Source of the DNA: Bacteroidota bacterium | GTDB taxonomy: Bacteria > Bacteroidota > Bacteroidia > Chitinophagales > BACL12 | Reading direction: 5' to 3' | Assembly: GCA_016715425.1 (NCBI GenBank) | Contig: JADKAC010000007.1 | Location: 310,001 to 374,000 of the forward strand | DNA length: 64,000 bases | In this document: positions 37,311 through 47,033 of the stretch, in pieces | How the letters are laid out: every line of letters starts with the position of its first letter | Position numbering within the stretch: position 1 is the stretch's first letter | The notes under the pieces: generated by a model | What the model saw: the letters and a program-made list of their open reading frames with translations, nothing else | Database searches by the model: none | What the model was told of the DNA's origin: nothing | Program-made: the position numbers and the translations under genes

Positions 37311-37742
37311 ATGCAGATATTAATTATAAACGGACCTAACTTAAATTTATTAGGAACACGAGAACCTGAAATATATGGTTCACAAACTTTCGAGGATTAT
37401 TTTAAAACATTGCAAAGTGATAATCCCGAGGTTTCACTCACCTATTTTCAAAGCAATATAGAAGGTGAAATTATTGACACTTTGCATGTACATGGTTTTA
37501 AAGTGGATGGAATAATTATAAATGCCGGAGGTTATTCGCATACCAGTGTTGCAATTGCAGATGCTATATCTGCTATCACTGCTCCGGTTGTGGCAATACA
37601 TATTTCAAATACATTTAGCAGAGAAGCATATCGCCATACAGATTTAATTGCCGGAAAATGTAAGGGATTAATTTGCGGTTTGGGATTAAAAGGATATGCG
37701 CTTGCAATAAAATTTTTGGTTGATTTAAAATCGCAGATCTGA
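37311..37742 (+). CDS. aroQ: Type II 3-dehydroquinate dehydratase
   Basis: 143 residues from ATG 37311 (a TTG nine bases upstream is less likely). 'INGPNLNLLGTREPEIYG' has the catalytic Tyr 22; 'NAGGYSHTS' has His 77; 'HISN' and 'REAYRHTD' complete the active site. The enzyme converts 3-dehydroquinate to 3-dehydroshikimate in the shikimate pathway, as a cytoplasmic dodecamer. Its last 18 bases overlap the convergent glycosyltransferase gene. Confidence 0.93.
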   Translation: MQILIINGPNLNLLGTREPEIYGSQTFEDYFKTLQSDNPEVSLTYFQSNIEGEIIDTLHVHGFKVDGIIINAGGYSHTSVAIADAISAITAPVVAIHISNTFSREAYRHTDLIAGKCKGLICGLGLKGYALAIKFLVDLKSQI

Positions 37743-38792
37743 AAATTTATTTTTCTTTCTAATAAAAAAAGCCCACACAATACTTTTTGGATAAAATCCT
37801 TTTTGTTTTACTGTGGATACTGCAATTTTACTATTTGAAATGATGTGATTTGTGCGTGTGCGTTTTGAAATTTGCATTGGGATTGAGAAAATAAAATACC
37901 AATCGGCACGAATTATTGCCCATGCATTCTTCCATTTCTTTTGAAGTAATGCATTTACAATTGCTAATAAATCAAAGAACGCAATTCGCACAGGAATTTT
38001 CCATAACAACTCAATCACATCCAGATTTTTAAATAACATACTGAGATTATTCCTGAAATTGAGATATGTTTTATGCGGATTTTCTTTACTTAAACTACCA
38101 CCTCCCACATGATAAACCACCGCATCATTTACTGCGAGAATCTGATAACCACATCGCTTTAATCGCCAGCAAAGATCAATCTCTTCCATATGTGCAAAAT
38201 AATCTTCATCAAATCCTTTCATGCGAAAAAATAATTCGGAACGAATACATAACGCTGCACCCGAAGCCCAAAATACCGGTTCATTTACATTGTATTGCCC
38301 GTCATCCATTTCCAAATAACTAAATACTCTTCCTTTACAAAATGGATATCCGAAATTATCTAAATATCCTCCTGCAGCACCAGCGTGTTCAAATTTATTT
38401 TTTTCCTCATAGGATAACATTTTCGGTTGACATACAGCGGCTTCAGGATTTTTTTCCATAACACTTATCATGGAGTCAATCCATCCCGGTGTAATTTCCA
38501 CATCTTGATTTAACAGCACAAAATAATCAGCACTAATTTGTTCCAACCCGATATTATATCCTTTTGCAAAGCCTTCATTTTCTTTTAAACGAATCACTTT
38601 TATTTGCGGGAAATTGGTATTTAAATATTCTTCTGTACCATCGGTGGATGCGTTATCAATTACATAATAATCAAGAGGCAAATAAAAAGTTGTAATTACG
38701 GAGGGTAGAAATTTTTCAAGGAAATGCTTACCGTTCCATGAGAGGATAACAATAGCAACTAAAGGTTTATCAAGAATGTCATCCTGTTCCAT
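37725..38792 (-). CDS. Family 2 glycosyltransferase
   Basis: 355 residues. A GT-A domain: 'VAIVILSWNGKHFLEKFLPS', 'VIDNASTDGTEEYL', 'NEGFAKGYNIGL', the metal-binding 'LLNQDVE' and, near the end of the catalytic domain, 'GFDEDYFAHMEEIDLCWRLK'. This pattern is that of rhamnosyltransferase-like enzymes for cell-surface polysaccharide. The C-terminal 90 residues contain a hydrophobic stretch that may touch the membrane. The sugar is unknown. It overlaps aroQ by 18 bases. Confidence 0.88.
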   Translation of the reverse strand: MEQDDILDKPLVAIVILSWNGKHFLEKFLPSVITTFYLPLDYYVIDNASTDGTEEYLNTNFPQIKVIRLKENEGFAKGYNIGLEQISADYFVLLNQDVEITPGWIDSMISVMEKNPEAAVCQPKMLSYEEKNKFEHAGAAGGYLDNFGYPFCKGRVFSYLEMDDGQYNVNEPVFWASGAALCIRSELFFRMKGFDEDYFAHMEEIDLCWRLKRCGYQILAVNDAVVYHVGGGSLSKENPHKTYLNFRNNLSMLFKNLDVIELLWKIPVRIAFFDLLAIVNALLQKKWKNAWAIIRADWYFIFSIPMQISKRTRTNHIISNSKIAVSTVKQKGFYPKSIVWAFFIRKKNKFSDLRF

Positions 38793-38834
38793 CAGTGAGG
38801 TAAATATAAGATGTTTACTTGTATCTCAATAAAA

Positions 38835-40301
38835 TCAGAAATTGTAAACGTCAGCAGGTCTTATTCTGCCGAGCTTATCGGTAATATCTGTTTGATCAAA
38901 ATCTGATAAGATATTTGGCGCAGCAACATTTTCATATAATACTAATTTCCAACGGGAATCTTGCAGTTCACCTCTTGCATTGCTATGTAATAATTTATAA
39001 TCATTGGTAACTGCGGTACGGTCATAAAAAGCAAATCCGATTTTGGTTTGGTTATCAGGCAACACATTATAAAACCAAATTTCATAAGGATATGCATTCG
39101 GTTCATTAGGTGCCATAATTCTATCATTGGGTTGTCCGTATTGAAGATAAACTCTACCTCTGTCTGTGCGGTATCCCGGCCTACTTGGTGATCCGAATTC
39201 TCTATTCACTGCCGTAACCATTTCTAAATATCGCTTCCATTCCCCATAGGGATCTGCCTGATTGCGTTGAACCCAAAAGTTGTAGAGAAATTTCTTCTTC
39301 ATTTCAATATCAACTCTGGGAGTTAATGATTCAATAAGTTTTGCATCGCTTGCAGTTGCTCTCGGTTTAATAATATCCAGAAAATAATTTAATTGCTCTT
39401 CTGAATAATCATAAACAAATGTGTTGGAAATATCCACCATATCAATGTTATCATATGAAGTAACTGCTCCCACTTTTGCTCGTTGAAAATATTGCTTCTT
39501 CACCACAATTAATTCATTTTTTTTATTGCGTACTTCTACAACCAAATTATAATTACCACTTGGAAGATTGGTGATATCCATTTCCCGCAAAAATGAAATT
39601 ACAGGTGCAGCTTTGCCTTTTGTATATTGATAAAAATTCGGATTATGTGCATCGGAAGAAGCACTGCGGATTCCAAATGTAATTAATACATCTTCGCCAT
39701 TTGTAAACTTATCTGTGTTATATACCTCACCATAGAAATTTATTTCCGTTCTGCTTGTTGGAAAAAAATCTGCTGCATAAGGCAACAAATCATAATTATT
39801 TTTAGTGAATTGTGTGGTTTTTCCTGCTTGCTTAATTGTATCCACCCATTGTATATCAGAAATTGCAATTACATTTTCCTCTGCAGGCAATATTACTTCG
39901 GTGAATTCATATTTGTTTGTGGAATCCTGCAAATCCATTAAAGTAACTTCAACAGTGGCAGTATGATTTGGCAGAAACAATCGCTTTTGATCCATCAAAC
40001 TAAAATTAATTTTTCCGGTATCAATAATATTGGGAGTAACCAAATTATATTTATCAAATGTAAATACAGCACCTGTATCCAACACTACCACTTGCACTTC
40101 AACCCCTGCTTCAAACAAATGCTTTTTATTTCTTTCGTATTGAATTTCTGTGCCTGCAATCACTATATATAATTCAACATAAGGCCCTTCGCCGGGAAGA
40201 AAAAATTGCGCCGTGCGAATATTTACTCCGGTTCTTAAATCCTGTGCGTGAACTTGCAAAAAAAATATGCATAGAATAAGGAATGTACTAAGCTGCTTCA
40301 T
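38835..40301 (-). CDS. GWxTD domain exported protein
   Basis: 488 residues from ATG 40301, which opens into a signal peptide (cleavage near 'QVHAQ'); upstream codons would put charged residues in front of it. The C-terminal third shows the GWxTD-domain pattern: 'YNFWVQRNQADPYGEWKRYL' and 'FGSPSRPGYRTDRGRVYLQY', then 'YEIWFY'. Proteins with this domain are widespread in Bacteroidota and some Acidobacteria, probably periplasmic; their function is not established. It diverges from the WbqC-like gene. Confidence 0.8.
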   Translation of the reverse strand: MKQLSTFLILCIFFLQVHAQDLRTGVNIRTAQFFLPGEGPYVELYIVIAGTEIQYERNKKHLFEAGVEVQVVVLDTGAVFTFDKYNLVTPNIIDTGKINFSLMDQKRLFLPNHTATVEVTLMDLQDSTNKYEFTEVILPAEENVIAISDIQWVDTIKQAGKTTQFTKNNYDLLPYAADFFPTSRTEINFYGEVYNTDKFTNGEDVLITFGIRSASSDAHNPNFYQYTKGKAAPVISFLREMDITNLPSGNYNLVVEVRNKKNELIVVKKQYFQRAKVGAVTSYDNIDMVDISNTFVYDYSEEQLNYFLDIIKPRATASDAKLIESLTPRVDIEMKKKFLYNFWVQRNQADPYGEWKRYLEMVTAVNREFGSPSRPGYRTDRGRVYLQYGQPNDRIMAPNEPNAYPYEIWFYNVLPDNQTKIGFAFYDRTAVTNDYKLLHSNARGELQDSRWKLVLYENVAAPNILSDFDQTDITDKLGRIRPADVYNF

Positions 40302-40370
40302 ATATTTTAAAATTCTATTGTATAAAGTTAATAATTGCAACGACTATTTTCGCATTATAATTTCAAACGG

Positions 40371-40982
40371 ATGTCAAAAAAAACGGTCTTAATAGAGTTG
40401 CCATACCTGCCTTCCATTTCGTGGTTTTCCTTGGTGGCCGGCTATGAAAACGTTTTGTTGGATATACATGCACACTATGAAAAAGGCAGCTATACAAATC
40501 GCTGCAAAATATTAGGACCGAATGGTGTACTGATGCTATCAGTGCCTTTGCAACACGGCAAACATCACCACAAACCATTACACGATTTACGTATAAGCAA
40601 TACTGAACCCTGGCAGAAAATTCATTTTATGACGTTATGTTCCTGCTATCGCCGTTCGCCTTATTTTGAATATTTTGAAGATCTATTCCAACCCATATAT
40701 CATAAGAAATGGGATAGTATTATTGAATTAAATTATAAACTGTTGCAAATTATTTTAGAGTATATAAAAGTGAATGCAAAATTTTCATTTACTGAAAATT
40801 ATATTTCCTCAACAGATGAAAGTGTTGATGATAAACGCAATTATTTACGACCCGGGAAAGTGTATGAACCTCTCATTGAAAAAGTGGAAAATTATACGCA
40901 GGTATTTTCGGATAGATTTGAATTTCAAAAAGATCTCAGCATTTTTGATTTGCTTTGCAATAAAGGAAAGTATAAATTTTAA
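40371..40982 (+). CDS. WbqC-like family protein
   Basis: 203 residues from ATG 40371. It shows 'LIELPYLPSISWFSLV' at the N-terminus, 'ILGPNGVLMLSVPLQHGKHH' and 'WQKIHFMTLCSCYRRSPYFE', the family pattern. The catalytic role of WbqC-like proteins is unproven; some sit in polysaccharide loci. It is followed after 10 bases by a signal-peptide-bearing hydrolase on the same strand. Confidence 0.8.
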   Translation: MSKKTVLIELPYLPSISWFSLVAGYENVLLDIHAHYEKGSYTNRCKILGPNGVLMLSVPLQHGKHHHKPLHDLRISNTEPWQKIHFMTLCSCYRRSPYFEYFEDLFQPIYHKKWDSIIELNYKLLQIILEYIKVNAKFSFTENYISSTDESVDDKRNYLRPGKVYEPLIEKVENYTQVFSDRFEFQKDLSIFDLLCNKGKYKF

Positions 40983-40992
40983 TCACACCATT

Positions 40993-42510
40993 ATGAAACA
41001 GTTTCTATTTCTAATTTCTTCCATTCTTATAACATCGTATGCATTTGCACAACCTGCTTTTGTAACGGATAGCCTTGATAATTATATCCAACGGGAAATG
41101 CAAAGATGGGATATTCCGGGTATGGCAGTCGCAATTGTGAAGGATGGAAAGGTGGTGGTTTCCAAAGGTTATGGTGTTCAAAATTTGGATACAAAAACTC
41201 CCGTAAATGAAAATACATTGTTTCAAATTGCTTCCAATTCAAAAGCATTTACAGGCACTGCAATGGCAATATTACAAGAGCAAGGAGATATCCAATTGGA
41301 TGATAAGGTAACCGAATATTTAGATTATTTTAAAATGATAAATCCCAATATCACGAAAATGGTAACCATTGAAGATGTGCTCAGTCATCGCTTGGGATAC
41401 GAAACTTTTGAAGGTGATTTTTTACATTGGAACAGTAATCTCACACGCAAACAAATGGTGGAAAGTATGGCTCGTCAGGAAATGGTTTATGATTTCAGAG
41501 ATACTTATGGATATTGTAATGTGGGCTTTGTAACTGCGGGTGAAATTCTATTCAATGTTACTGATACCACCTGGGATAATTTTATACAACATCGCTTTTT
41601 TGATCCTTTGGAAATGAAACGCAGTTCTACAACTCTCGATGATTTATTAAAAGATAAAAATAAATGTACACCATACACATTAGTGGATAATGCATTAGTG
41701 AAATTAGATTATGCGAATGTGGACAATCTTGGTCCTGCTGCAAGTATAAATTCCTCCGTAAATGATCTCAGTCATTGGGTGATGATGCAATTGAATAAAG
41801 GAAAATATAACAACAAACAAGTAGTGCCTTACAATGCATTAATGAATACATACAAGTCTCGAACAATAGTGCGTGATGTATATTCCAGACTTTATCCGGA
41901 TATGCATTTTAATACTTATGGTTTGGGTTGGAATATTAATGATTATAAAGGGAGAAGAGTTTTTAGTCATGATGGAGGCTCGAATGGTTTTGTAACTTCT
42001 GTTTGTTTTATTCCGGAAGAAAATTTTGGAATTATTGTGCTTACAAATACAGATGCCAATTCATTATACGATGCATTGCGCATGCAAATAATTGAATCTT
42101 ATTTTTCCATGCCTTATCGAAATATCAGTGAGATTTATTATTCTTATACAGAACCCGGAGATAAAGAAACGTGGACAGAAATACATGCGTGGCAAGCCAT
42201 AGCAGCAGAGCATAATTCACCTGCATCACCCATAGAAGATTATGTGGGTACATACACCAATACATTGTATGGCGACATCTTTATTAAGTACAATGGTAAA
42301 AATTTAGAAATCAGTTTTCCGCATCATCAATTTATGACTGCGAAATTAGAACCGATGGGTGAAAATGTGTTTTTGTGTACTTATTCAGATCCTACTTATG
42401 GAATAAGAAAAGTGTCTTTCGAACAAGAGAAAAATATAATCAGCAAGTTTACTTTAACAGTAAATGATTTTGTGGATTTGCAACCTTATGATTTTTATCG
42501 CAAAGAATAA
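40993..42510 (+). CDS. Beta-lactamase-fold serine hydrolase, exported
   Basis: 505 residues from ATG 40993, directly opening a signal peptide (cleavage near 'YAFAQ', residue 20). Class C beta-lactamase/esterase motifs: SxxK at Ser 81-Lys 84 ('IASNSKAFTG'), YxN in 'YGYCNVGF' and HxG in 'FSHDGGSNGF'. A C-terminal beta-rich domain of about 110 residues (DUF3471 type) follows. Likely a D-alanyl peptidase or esterase in the periplasm; real lactam hydrolysis is not implied. It ends 3 bases from a convergent gene. Confidence 0.88.
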   Translation: MKQFLFLISSILITSYAFAQPAFVTDSLDNYIQREMQRWDIPGMAVAIVKDGKVVVSKGYGVQNLDTKTPVNENTLFQIASNSKAFTGTAMAILQEQGDIQLDDKVTEYLDYFKMINPNITKMVTIEDVLSHRLGYETFEGDFLHWNSNLTRKQMVESMARQEMVYDFRDTYGYCNVGFVTAGEILFNVTDTTWDNFIQHRFFDPLEMKRSSTTLDDLLKDKNKCTPYTLVDNALVKLDYANVDNLGPAASINSSVNDLSHWVMMQLNKGKYNNKQVVPYNALMNTYKSRTIVRDVYSRLYPDMHFNTYGLGWNINDYKGRRVFSHDGGSNGFVTSVCFIPEENFGIIVLTNTDANSLYDALRMQIIESYFSMPYRNISEIYYSYTEPGDKETWTEIHAWQAIAAEHNSPASPIEDYVGTYTNTLYGDIFIKYNGKNLEISFPHHQFMTAKLEPMGENVFLCTYSDPTYGIRKVSFEQEKNIISKFTLTVNDFVDLQPYDFYRKE

Positions 42511-42513
42511 TAA

Positions 42514-44070
42514 TTAATTTTTCACTACTTCATTTGCAATTTTTTCTGCTATACGAATACCATCCATAGCAGCACTCACAATTCCACCTGCATAACCTGC
42601 ACCTTCACCACAGGGATACAATCCTGCAATTTGAATATGCTGTAAAGTTTCTGAATTTCGTGGAATGCGTACCGGAGATGAAGTTCGTGATTCTGTTGCA
42701 ACAAGCACTGCTTCATTAGTAAAATATGCATTGCGTTTTTTCTGTATTTGTTTAAATGCCTGTCTTAAGTTTTCAGCAACAAATGCAGGTAACACTTGCG
42801 ATAAATCATAACTTACAATTCCGGGTTGATACGAACAATCAGGTAAATTATTACTCACTTTATTTTCCACAAAATCCACCATGCGTTGTGCCGGCGCAGC
42901 CTGTGTACATCCTCCTGCTTTCCATGCTGCATGTTCCACAGATTTCTGAAATTGGAGACCTTGCATAGCACCAAATTTTTCATAAGCATTCATATCTTTC
43001 AAATCAATATTCACCACAAATCCTGAATTTGCAAATGGATTATTGCGCTTGCTCGGGCTCCATCCATTAGTAACTATTTCTTCTTGCGATGTAGCACACG
43101 GCGCAATTATTCCACCGGGACACATGCAAAATGAATATGCTGCTTTGCCATTTGTTTGTTCAGTAAAATTATAGGAGGCCGGAGGTAATAATGGATCACG
43201 AATTTCACAATGATATTGCATGCTGTCAATTATTTCCTGCGGATGTTCAATGCGCACACCTAATGCAAATGGTTTTGCTTCAATTACAATATTGTTAGAA
43301 TGCAACAACTCAAAAATATCTCTTGCCGAATGTCCTGTTGCTAATATGAGCTGTTCTGTTTTTATTTTTTCTGTATGATTTATTTCTATGCCGGTAATTT
43401 TTCCAAATGCAAAATTTATATCTGTGCATTTGCTGTTAAAATGAATTTCGCCACCGGCATTTAAAATAAAATGGCGCATTGCTTCAATTATTTTCGGCAG
43501 CTTATTCGTTCCGATATGCGGATGTGCTTCAATTAAAATATCCGTTGATGCACCAAATTGAACAAAAGTGTTTAACACAGATTGCACATCACCTCTTTTA
43601 TCAGAACGTGTATATAATTTTCCATCGCTGTAAGTGCCTGCGCCACCTTCACCAAAACAATAATTAGATTCAGGATTAACAATGCCTTCTTTATTTATTT
43701 TCGCAAGATCAAAACGACGTGACCGCACATCTTTTCCTCGTTCGTAAATAATAGGTTTCAATCCATTTTTAATCAGATGAATTGCAGCAAAAATTCCGGC
43801 AGGTCCACAACCAATGATAATAACTTGCTTTGCATTTTTTACAGAAGTATAATCAGGAATATTAAAATCAACTTGTGGTAAATTTTCATTTACATATATC
43901 TCAATTTTTAAATTTATTCTCACTTGCTTAGCTCTTGCATCTATAGATCTTTTTGTAATGCGGAAATTAAAATCATCTTGAATTTTAAATTGCTTTTGCA
44001 GAATATTTTTAATCACAAGTTCATCTGCTGCCTGTGCCGGAGTTACTACTATATCAATAATTTGCTTCAT
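42514..44070 (-). CDS. FAD-dependent oxidoreductase (COG2509-like)
   Basis: 518 residues. An N-terminal extension of about 80 residues precedes the dinucleotide-binding motif 'VIIIGCGPAGIFAA' (about 83-96). 'ERGKDVRSRRFDLAKIN' and 'CFGEGGAGTYSDGKLYTR' are hallmarks of this uncharacterised dehydrogenase family; 'GEGAGYAGGIVSAAMDGIR' near the end is the second FAD contact. The substrate is unknown. It starts within the last bases of bioF (ATGA overlap), so the two are translationally coupled. Confidence 0.85.
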   Translation of the reverse strand: MKQIIDIVVTPAQAADELVIKNILQKQFKIQDDFNFRITKRSIDARAKQVRINLKIEIYVNENLPQVDFNIPDYTSVKNAKQVIIIGCGPAGIFAAIHLIKNGLKPIIYERGKDVRSRRFDLAKINKEGIVNPESNYCFGEGGAGTYSDGKLYTRSDKRGDVQSVLNTFVQFGASTDILIEAHPHIGTNKLPKIIEAMRHFILNAGGEIHFNSKCTDINFAFGKITGIEINHTEKIKTEQLILATGHSARDIFELLHSNNIVIEAKPFALGVRIEHPQEIIDSMQYHCEIRDPLLPPASYNFTEQTNGKAAYSFCMCPGGIIAPCATSQEEIVTNGWSPSKRNNPFANSGFVVNIDLKDMNAYEKFGAMQGLQFQKSVEHAAWKAGGCTQAAPAQRMVDFVENKVSNNLPDCSYQPGIVSYDLSQVLPAFVAENLRQAFKQIQKKRNAYFTNEAVLVATESRTSSPVRIPRNSETLQHIQIAGLYPCGEGAGYAGGIVSAAMDGIRIAEKIANEVVKN

Positions 44071-45194
44071 GGTGTTATCAAGCTTTTTATAGTTTGTAAC
44101 AATACTGTTATTTCCTCTTCTGTATTAAACACATGCAGACAAATTCGCAATCGTTCTTTACCTGCCGGAACTGTAGGACTTAAAATCGGACGCACATCAA
44201 ATCCGTTTTGAGATAATGATTGTGCCATCGCTTTCACATTTGAATTTCCGGAAATTACCAAACAATGAATTGCACTATCCGAAGGAATACATGGTAATTG
44301 CAAAGCATTTGTAGTAGTATTAAAATGTCGAATTAATAGTTGTAATTTTTTTACAAGTGATGAATGCAGATTTAAATAATTATAGGCTTCTTGCACTGCA
44401 ACTAATTGCAACATATTCGGCGCAGTGGTATAAATAAATGGTTTACAAAAATTAATCAGATAATTGCGCAACACGGCATTTCCCAAAACAACAGCACCAT
44501 TAAAACCAATTGCTTTTCCGAAGGTATGTACTCTTGCAAAAATTGCATTGTGCAGAATTAATGATTGCGCTAATCCTTCACCCTTCTCTCCTATTACACC
44601 TGTACCATGAGCTTCATCCAAAATAATATTTGCATTATATTTTTTTGCAAGAGCAACAATTTGAGGTAGAGGACACATATCGCCATCCATAGAAAATACA
44701 GATTCTGTAATAATAAATTTTTGATTTCCTTCCGCTTGTAATTGCTTTTCTAAAAGTTGTAAATCATTATGTGTAAACGAAACACTTTTTGCATTGCTCA
44801 ATTGAATTCCTTCCCGCAATGATGCATGGCACAACGCATCGTAAACAATTAAATCTCCACGACGACAAACAGTAGAAATTAATCCCACATTTGCTTCATA
44901 ACCTGAATTAAAAAATAATGCGCTTTCCGATTGATGAAAAATTGCAATTGCTTTTTCCACTTCTTCCACCAAAGCATTATTTCCTGTAAGCAATCGGGAA
45001 CCACCGGAGCCGAATTGTTTTAAAGATTGCAATTGTTGCAAAATAAGTTGTTGAAGATTTGCATCCTGCGCAAAATCGAGATAATCATTTGAAGAAAAAT
45101 CTATTCCCTTAATTTCGGTTTTTAATTCTCTTAAGGCATCATTTATCTTTCTCCTCAATAAATATTCTTCAAGGCGATCTATTAAACTTTGCAT
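44067..45194 (-). CDS. bioF: 8-amino-7-oxononanoate synthase
   Basis: 375 residues, a PLP-dependent alpha-oxoamine synthase. 'SSNDYLDFA' at the N-terminus, 'DEAHGTGVIGEKGEG' (Asp 193, His 196 contact PLP) and 'HTFGKAIGFNG' (Lys 227 binds PLP) match the family. It joins pimeloyl thioester and alanine in biotin synthesis. KBL (2-amino-3-ketobutyrate ligase) is a related alternative, but the size and the bioB gene elsewhere in the window favour BioF. It overlaps the oxidoreductase gene by 4 bases. Confidence 0.82.
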   Translation of the reverse strand: MQSLIDRLEEYLLRRKINDALRELKTEIKGIDFSSNDYLDFAQDANLQQLILQQLQSLKQFGSGGSRLLTGNNALVEEVEKAIAIFHQSESALFFNSGYEANVGLISTVCRRGDLIVYDALCHASLREGIQLSNAKSVSFTHNDLQLLEKQLQAEGNQKFIITESVFSMDGDMCPLPQIVALAKKYNANIILDEAHGTGVIGEKGEGLAQSLILHNAIFARVHTFGKAIGFNGAVVLGNAVLRNYLINFCKPFIYTTAPNMLQLVAVQEAYNYLNLHSSLVKKLQLLIRHFNTTTNALQLPCIPSDSAIHCLVISGNSNVKAMAQSLSQNGFDVRPILSPTVPAGKERLRICLHVFNTEEEITVLLQTIKSLITP

Positions 45195-45399
45195 ATCAAG
45201 GTTGAAATTAAATATTCAAGAGCAAAGTCAAATAATTTGAATTACTCCTTGCTCAATGTATATAATATGAACATTTGACAAAAGACTATGTTAAATGGTA
45301 ATGAAAAACGAAAACCCAGTTTGTCTCACTCAGACTCCAATTTCTATTCTACACTAACCTTTTAAAAAAATACAATTACATTTATAGCCTATTTTCATT

Positions 45400-45951
45400 T
45401 TGACTACTAACAAATATACCGAAGAAGAATTAGTGGAAGCACTTCGCTCAAAATCCCGACAGGGTTATGAAGTATTATACAAATACTTTGCTCCTGTACT
45501 ATTAGGATTAGCAAAAAAAATTACACGATCAGAAACTGCCGCTGAAGATATTCTCCAGGACTCCTTTATAAAGCTATGGGAAAAAGCAGATGAGTATAGT
45601 GCTGATAAAGGCAGACTGTTTACATGGTTCAGCAATATTGTAAAAAACAAATCCATTGACTACCTGCGTTCAAAACATGTAAAGTATAAAATCCAAAACC
45701 CGGATGATACCGTACATTATAATGAATTATTAAAAACAGAAATAGCTGTGGATCACATTGGATTAATAGAAGTAATAAATAAAATGAAGCCCGAACATAA
45801 GTTAGTGTTGGAAACAGTGTATTATGGATGCCGAACCCATGAAGAAGCTTCAGAAGAATTACAAATACCTTTAGGAACGGTTAAAACAAGAATACGATCG
45901 GCTATTATTCATTTGCGAGAATCTTTAAAAATAAAGCCTGGTGGATATTAA
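45400..45951 (+). CDS. ECF-type RNA polymerase sigma factor
   Basis: 183 residues with a TTG start; a stop codon 13 bases upstream leaves no ATG. Region 2 shows 'ILQDSFIKLWEKADEYSADKGRLFTWFSNI' (cited for its W/F positions), region 4 'LGTVKTRIRSAIIHLRE'. It should direct transcription of its own operon and envelope genes. The anti-sigma gene overlaps its 3' end by 11 bases. Confidence 0.9.
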   Translation: MTTNKYTEEELVEALRSKSRQGYEVLYKYFAPVLLGLAKKITRSETAAEDILQDSFIKLWEKADEYSADKGRLFTWFSNIVKNKSIDYLRSKHVKYKIQNPDDTVHYNELLKTEIAVDHIGLIEVINKMKPEHKLVLETVYYGCRTHEEASEELQIPLGTVKTRIRSAIIHLRESLKIKPGGY

Positions 45952-46750
45952 TGCATATATAAACTCTGGTATCATAGAAAGCTATGTACTTGGTTTGCTG
46001 GATGCAGAAGCAAGCAACGAAGTAGAACAGCTTGCTTTACAGTATCCCGAAATCCGCAATGAAATAAATGAAATTCAACAGAGTTTAGAATCCTATTCTG
46101 AGGTTAATCGCATAGAACCGAGGAAAGAATTAATGGATGAAATCTGGAATAAAATGGAAACTACTGTTCCTACTATTAAACCTATTGTAATTACTCCGCC
46201 ATCAACCACTATTGTAAAAAAGCTTATTTCAATTCAGCCTTATCTTGCCGCTGCAGTTTTATTATTATTACTCACCAGTTTTATTATGAATATTTATTTA
46301 AGTGGTCAATTAAAACATACCCGAAATCTAATTTCCGAATTAAATAGTACCAATCTAAGAATTGCAGAAAGATTAGAAACACAGAAAGCTTCTTTCGATG
46401 CAATGGAACAGCAATTTGCATTTGTAATAAGTCCCGACACACGCACTATCCGGTTAAATGGCTTACCTGCACATCAGGAAGCAGCCGCTTATATTTATTG
46501 GAATACTCAAAATGCAGAAGTATTTATTGCATCCGCAGGATTGCCAAAACTTTCTGCGAATTCTCAATATCAACTCTGGGCAATTGTGGATGGAACACCG
46601 GTGAGCGCAGGCCTGTTAGCAGACAATCAGGGTACATTACAAAAAATGGATTCCTTTAAAAATGTACAAGCCTTTGCAATTACTATTGAACCTAAAGGCG
46701 GCAGCAAAACACCAACTTTAGAATCTATGGTGGTTCTGGGTTCTGTTTAA
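45941..46750 (+). CDS. RskA-like anti-sigma factor
   Basis: 269 residues, GTG start inside the sigma gene. The N-terminal 80 residues bind sigma ('ESYVLGLLDAEASNEVEQLA'); one membrane helix lies at about 97-117 ('YLAAAVLLLLLTSFIM'); the periplasmic part is an RskA C-terminal domain ('LPKLSANSQYQLWAIVDGTP', 'AFAITIEPKGGS...PTLESMVVLG'). It holds the sigma factor inactive at the membrane until an envelope signal arrives. A fasciclin gene follows, a frequent companion of this pair. Confidence 0.9.
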   Translation: MDINAYINSGIIESYVLGLLDAEASNEVEQLALQYPEIRNEINEIQQSLESYSEVNRIEPRKELMDEIWNKMETTVPTIKPIVITPPSTTIVKKLISIQPYLAAAVLLLLLTSFIMNIYLSGQLKHTRNLISELNSTNLRIAERLETQKASFDAMEQQFAFVISPDTRTIRLNGLPAHQEAAAYIYWNTQNAEVFIASAGLPKLSANSQYQLWAIVDGTPVSAGLLADNQGTLQKMDSFKNVQAFAITIEPKGGSKTPTLESMVVLGSV

Positions 46751-46949
46751 AAAAAAATCTGCTCTACAAAAATCCAGACATACTTCTCTCTCGTATATCG
46801 TTGAAATAAACGATAAACTTCTATGATTTACTTCTCGCATTTTTCTACAAACAGTATTGTAACACTTTGCAATTCCAGTATTTTATTTCCATATCATATC
46901 GCATCGAAAAAAATGTGTTATGATTCAGAATTAATATTAGTGATTGCCT

Positions 46950-46974
46950 GATTTATTTTTCAATAAAATAAATC
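46950..46974 (+). promoter_or_regulatory. Perfect hairpin upstream of the fasciclin gene
   Basis: A 10-bp perfect stem (GATTTATTTT with AAAATAAATC, 5-base loop) lies 60 bases before the fasciclin ATG. No T run follows, so it is more likely an operator or a leader element than a terminator. Confidence 0.4.
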
Positions 46975-47033
46975 CAAATCAGAACTGACATCGTAAATCA
47001 ATCATATTCATTAACAAAATCAAAAAAAACAAA

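Noticed and set aside
42514..45194. Biotin operon around bioF
   Set aside because: Only bioF is present here with an unrelated FAD protein; bioB is 10 kb away and bioA/bioD are not in the window.
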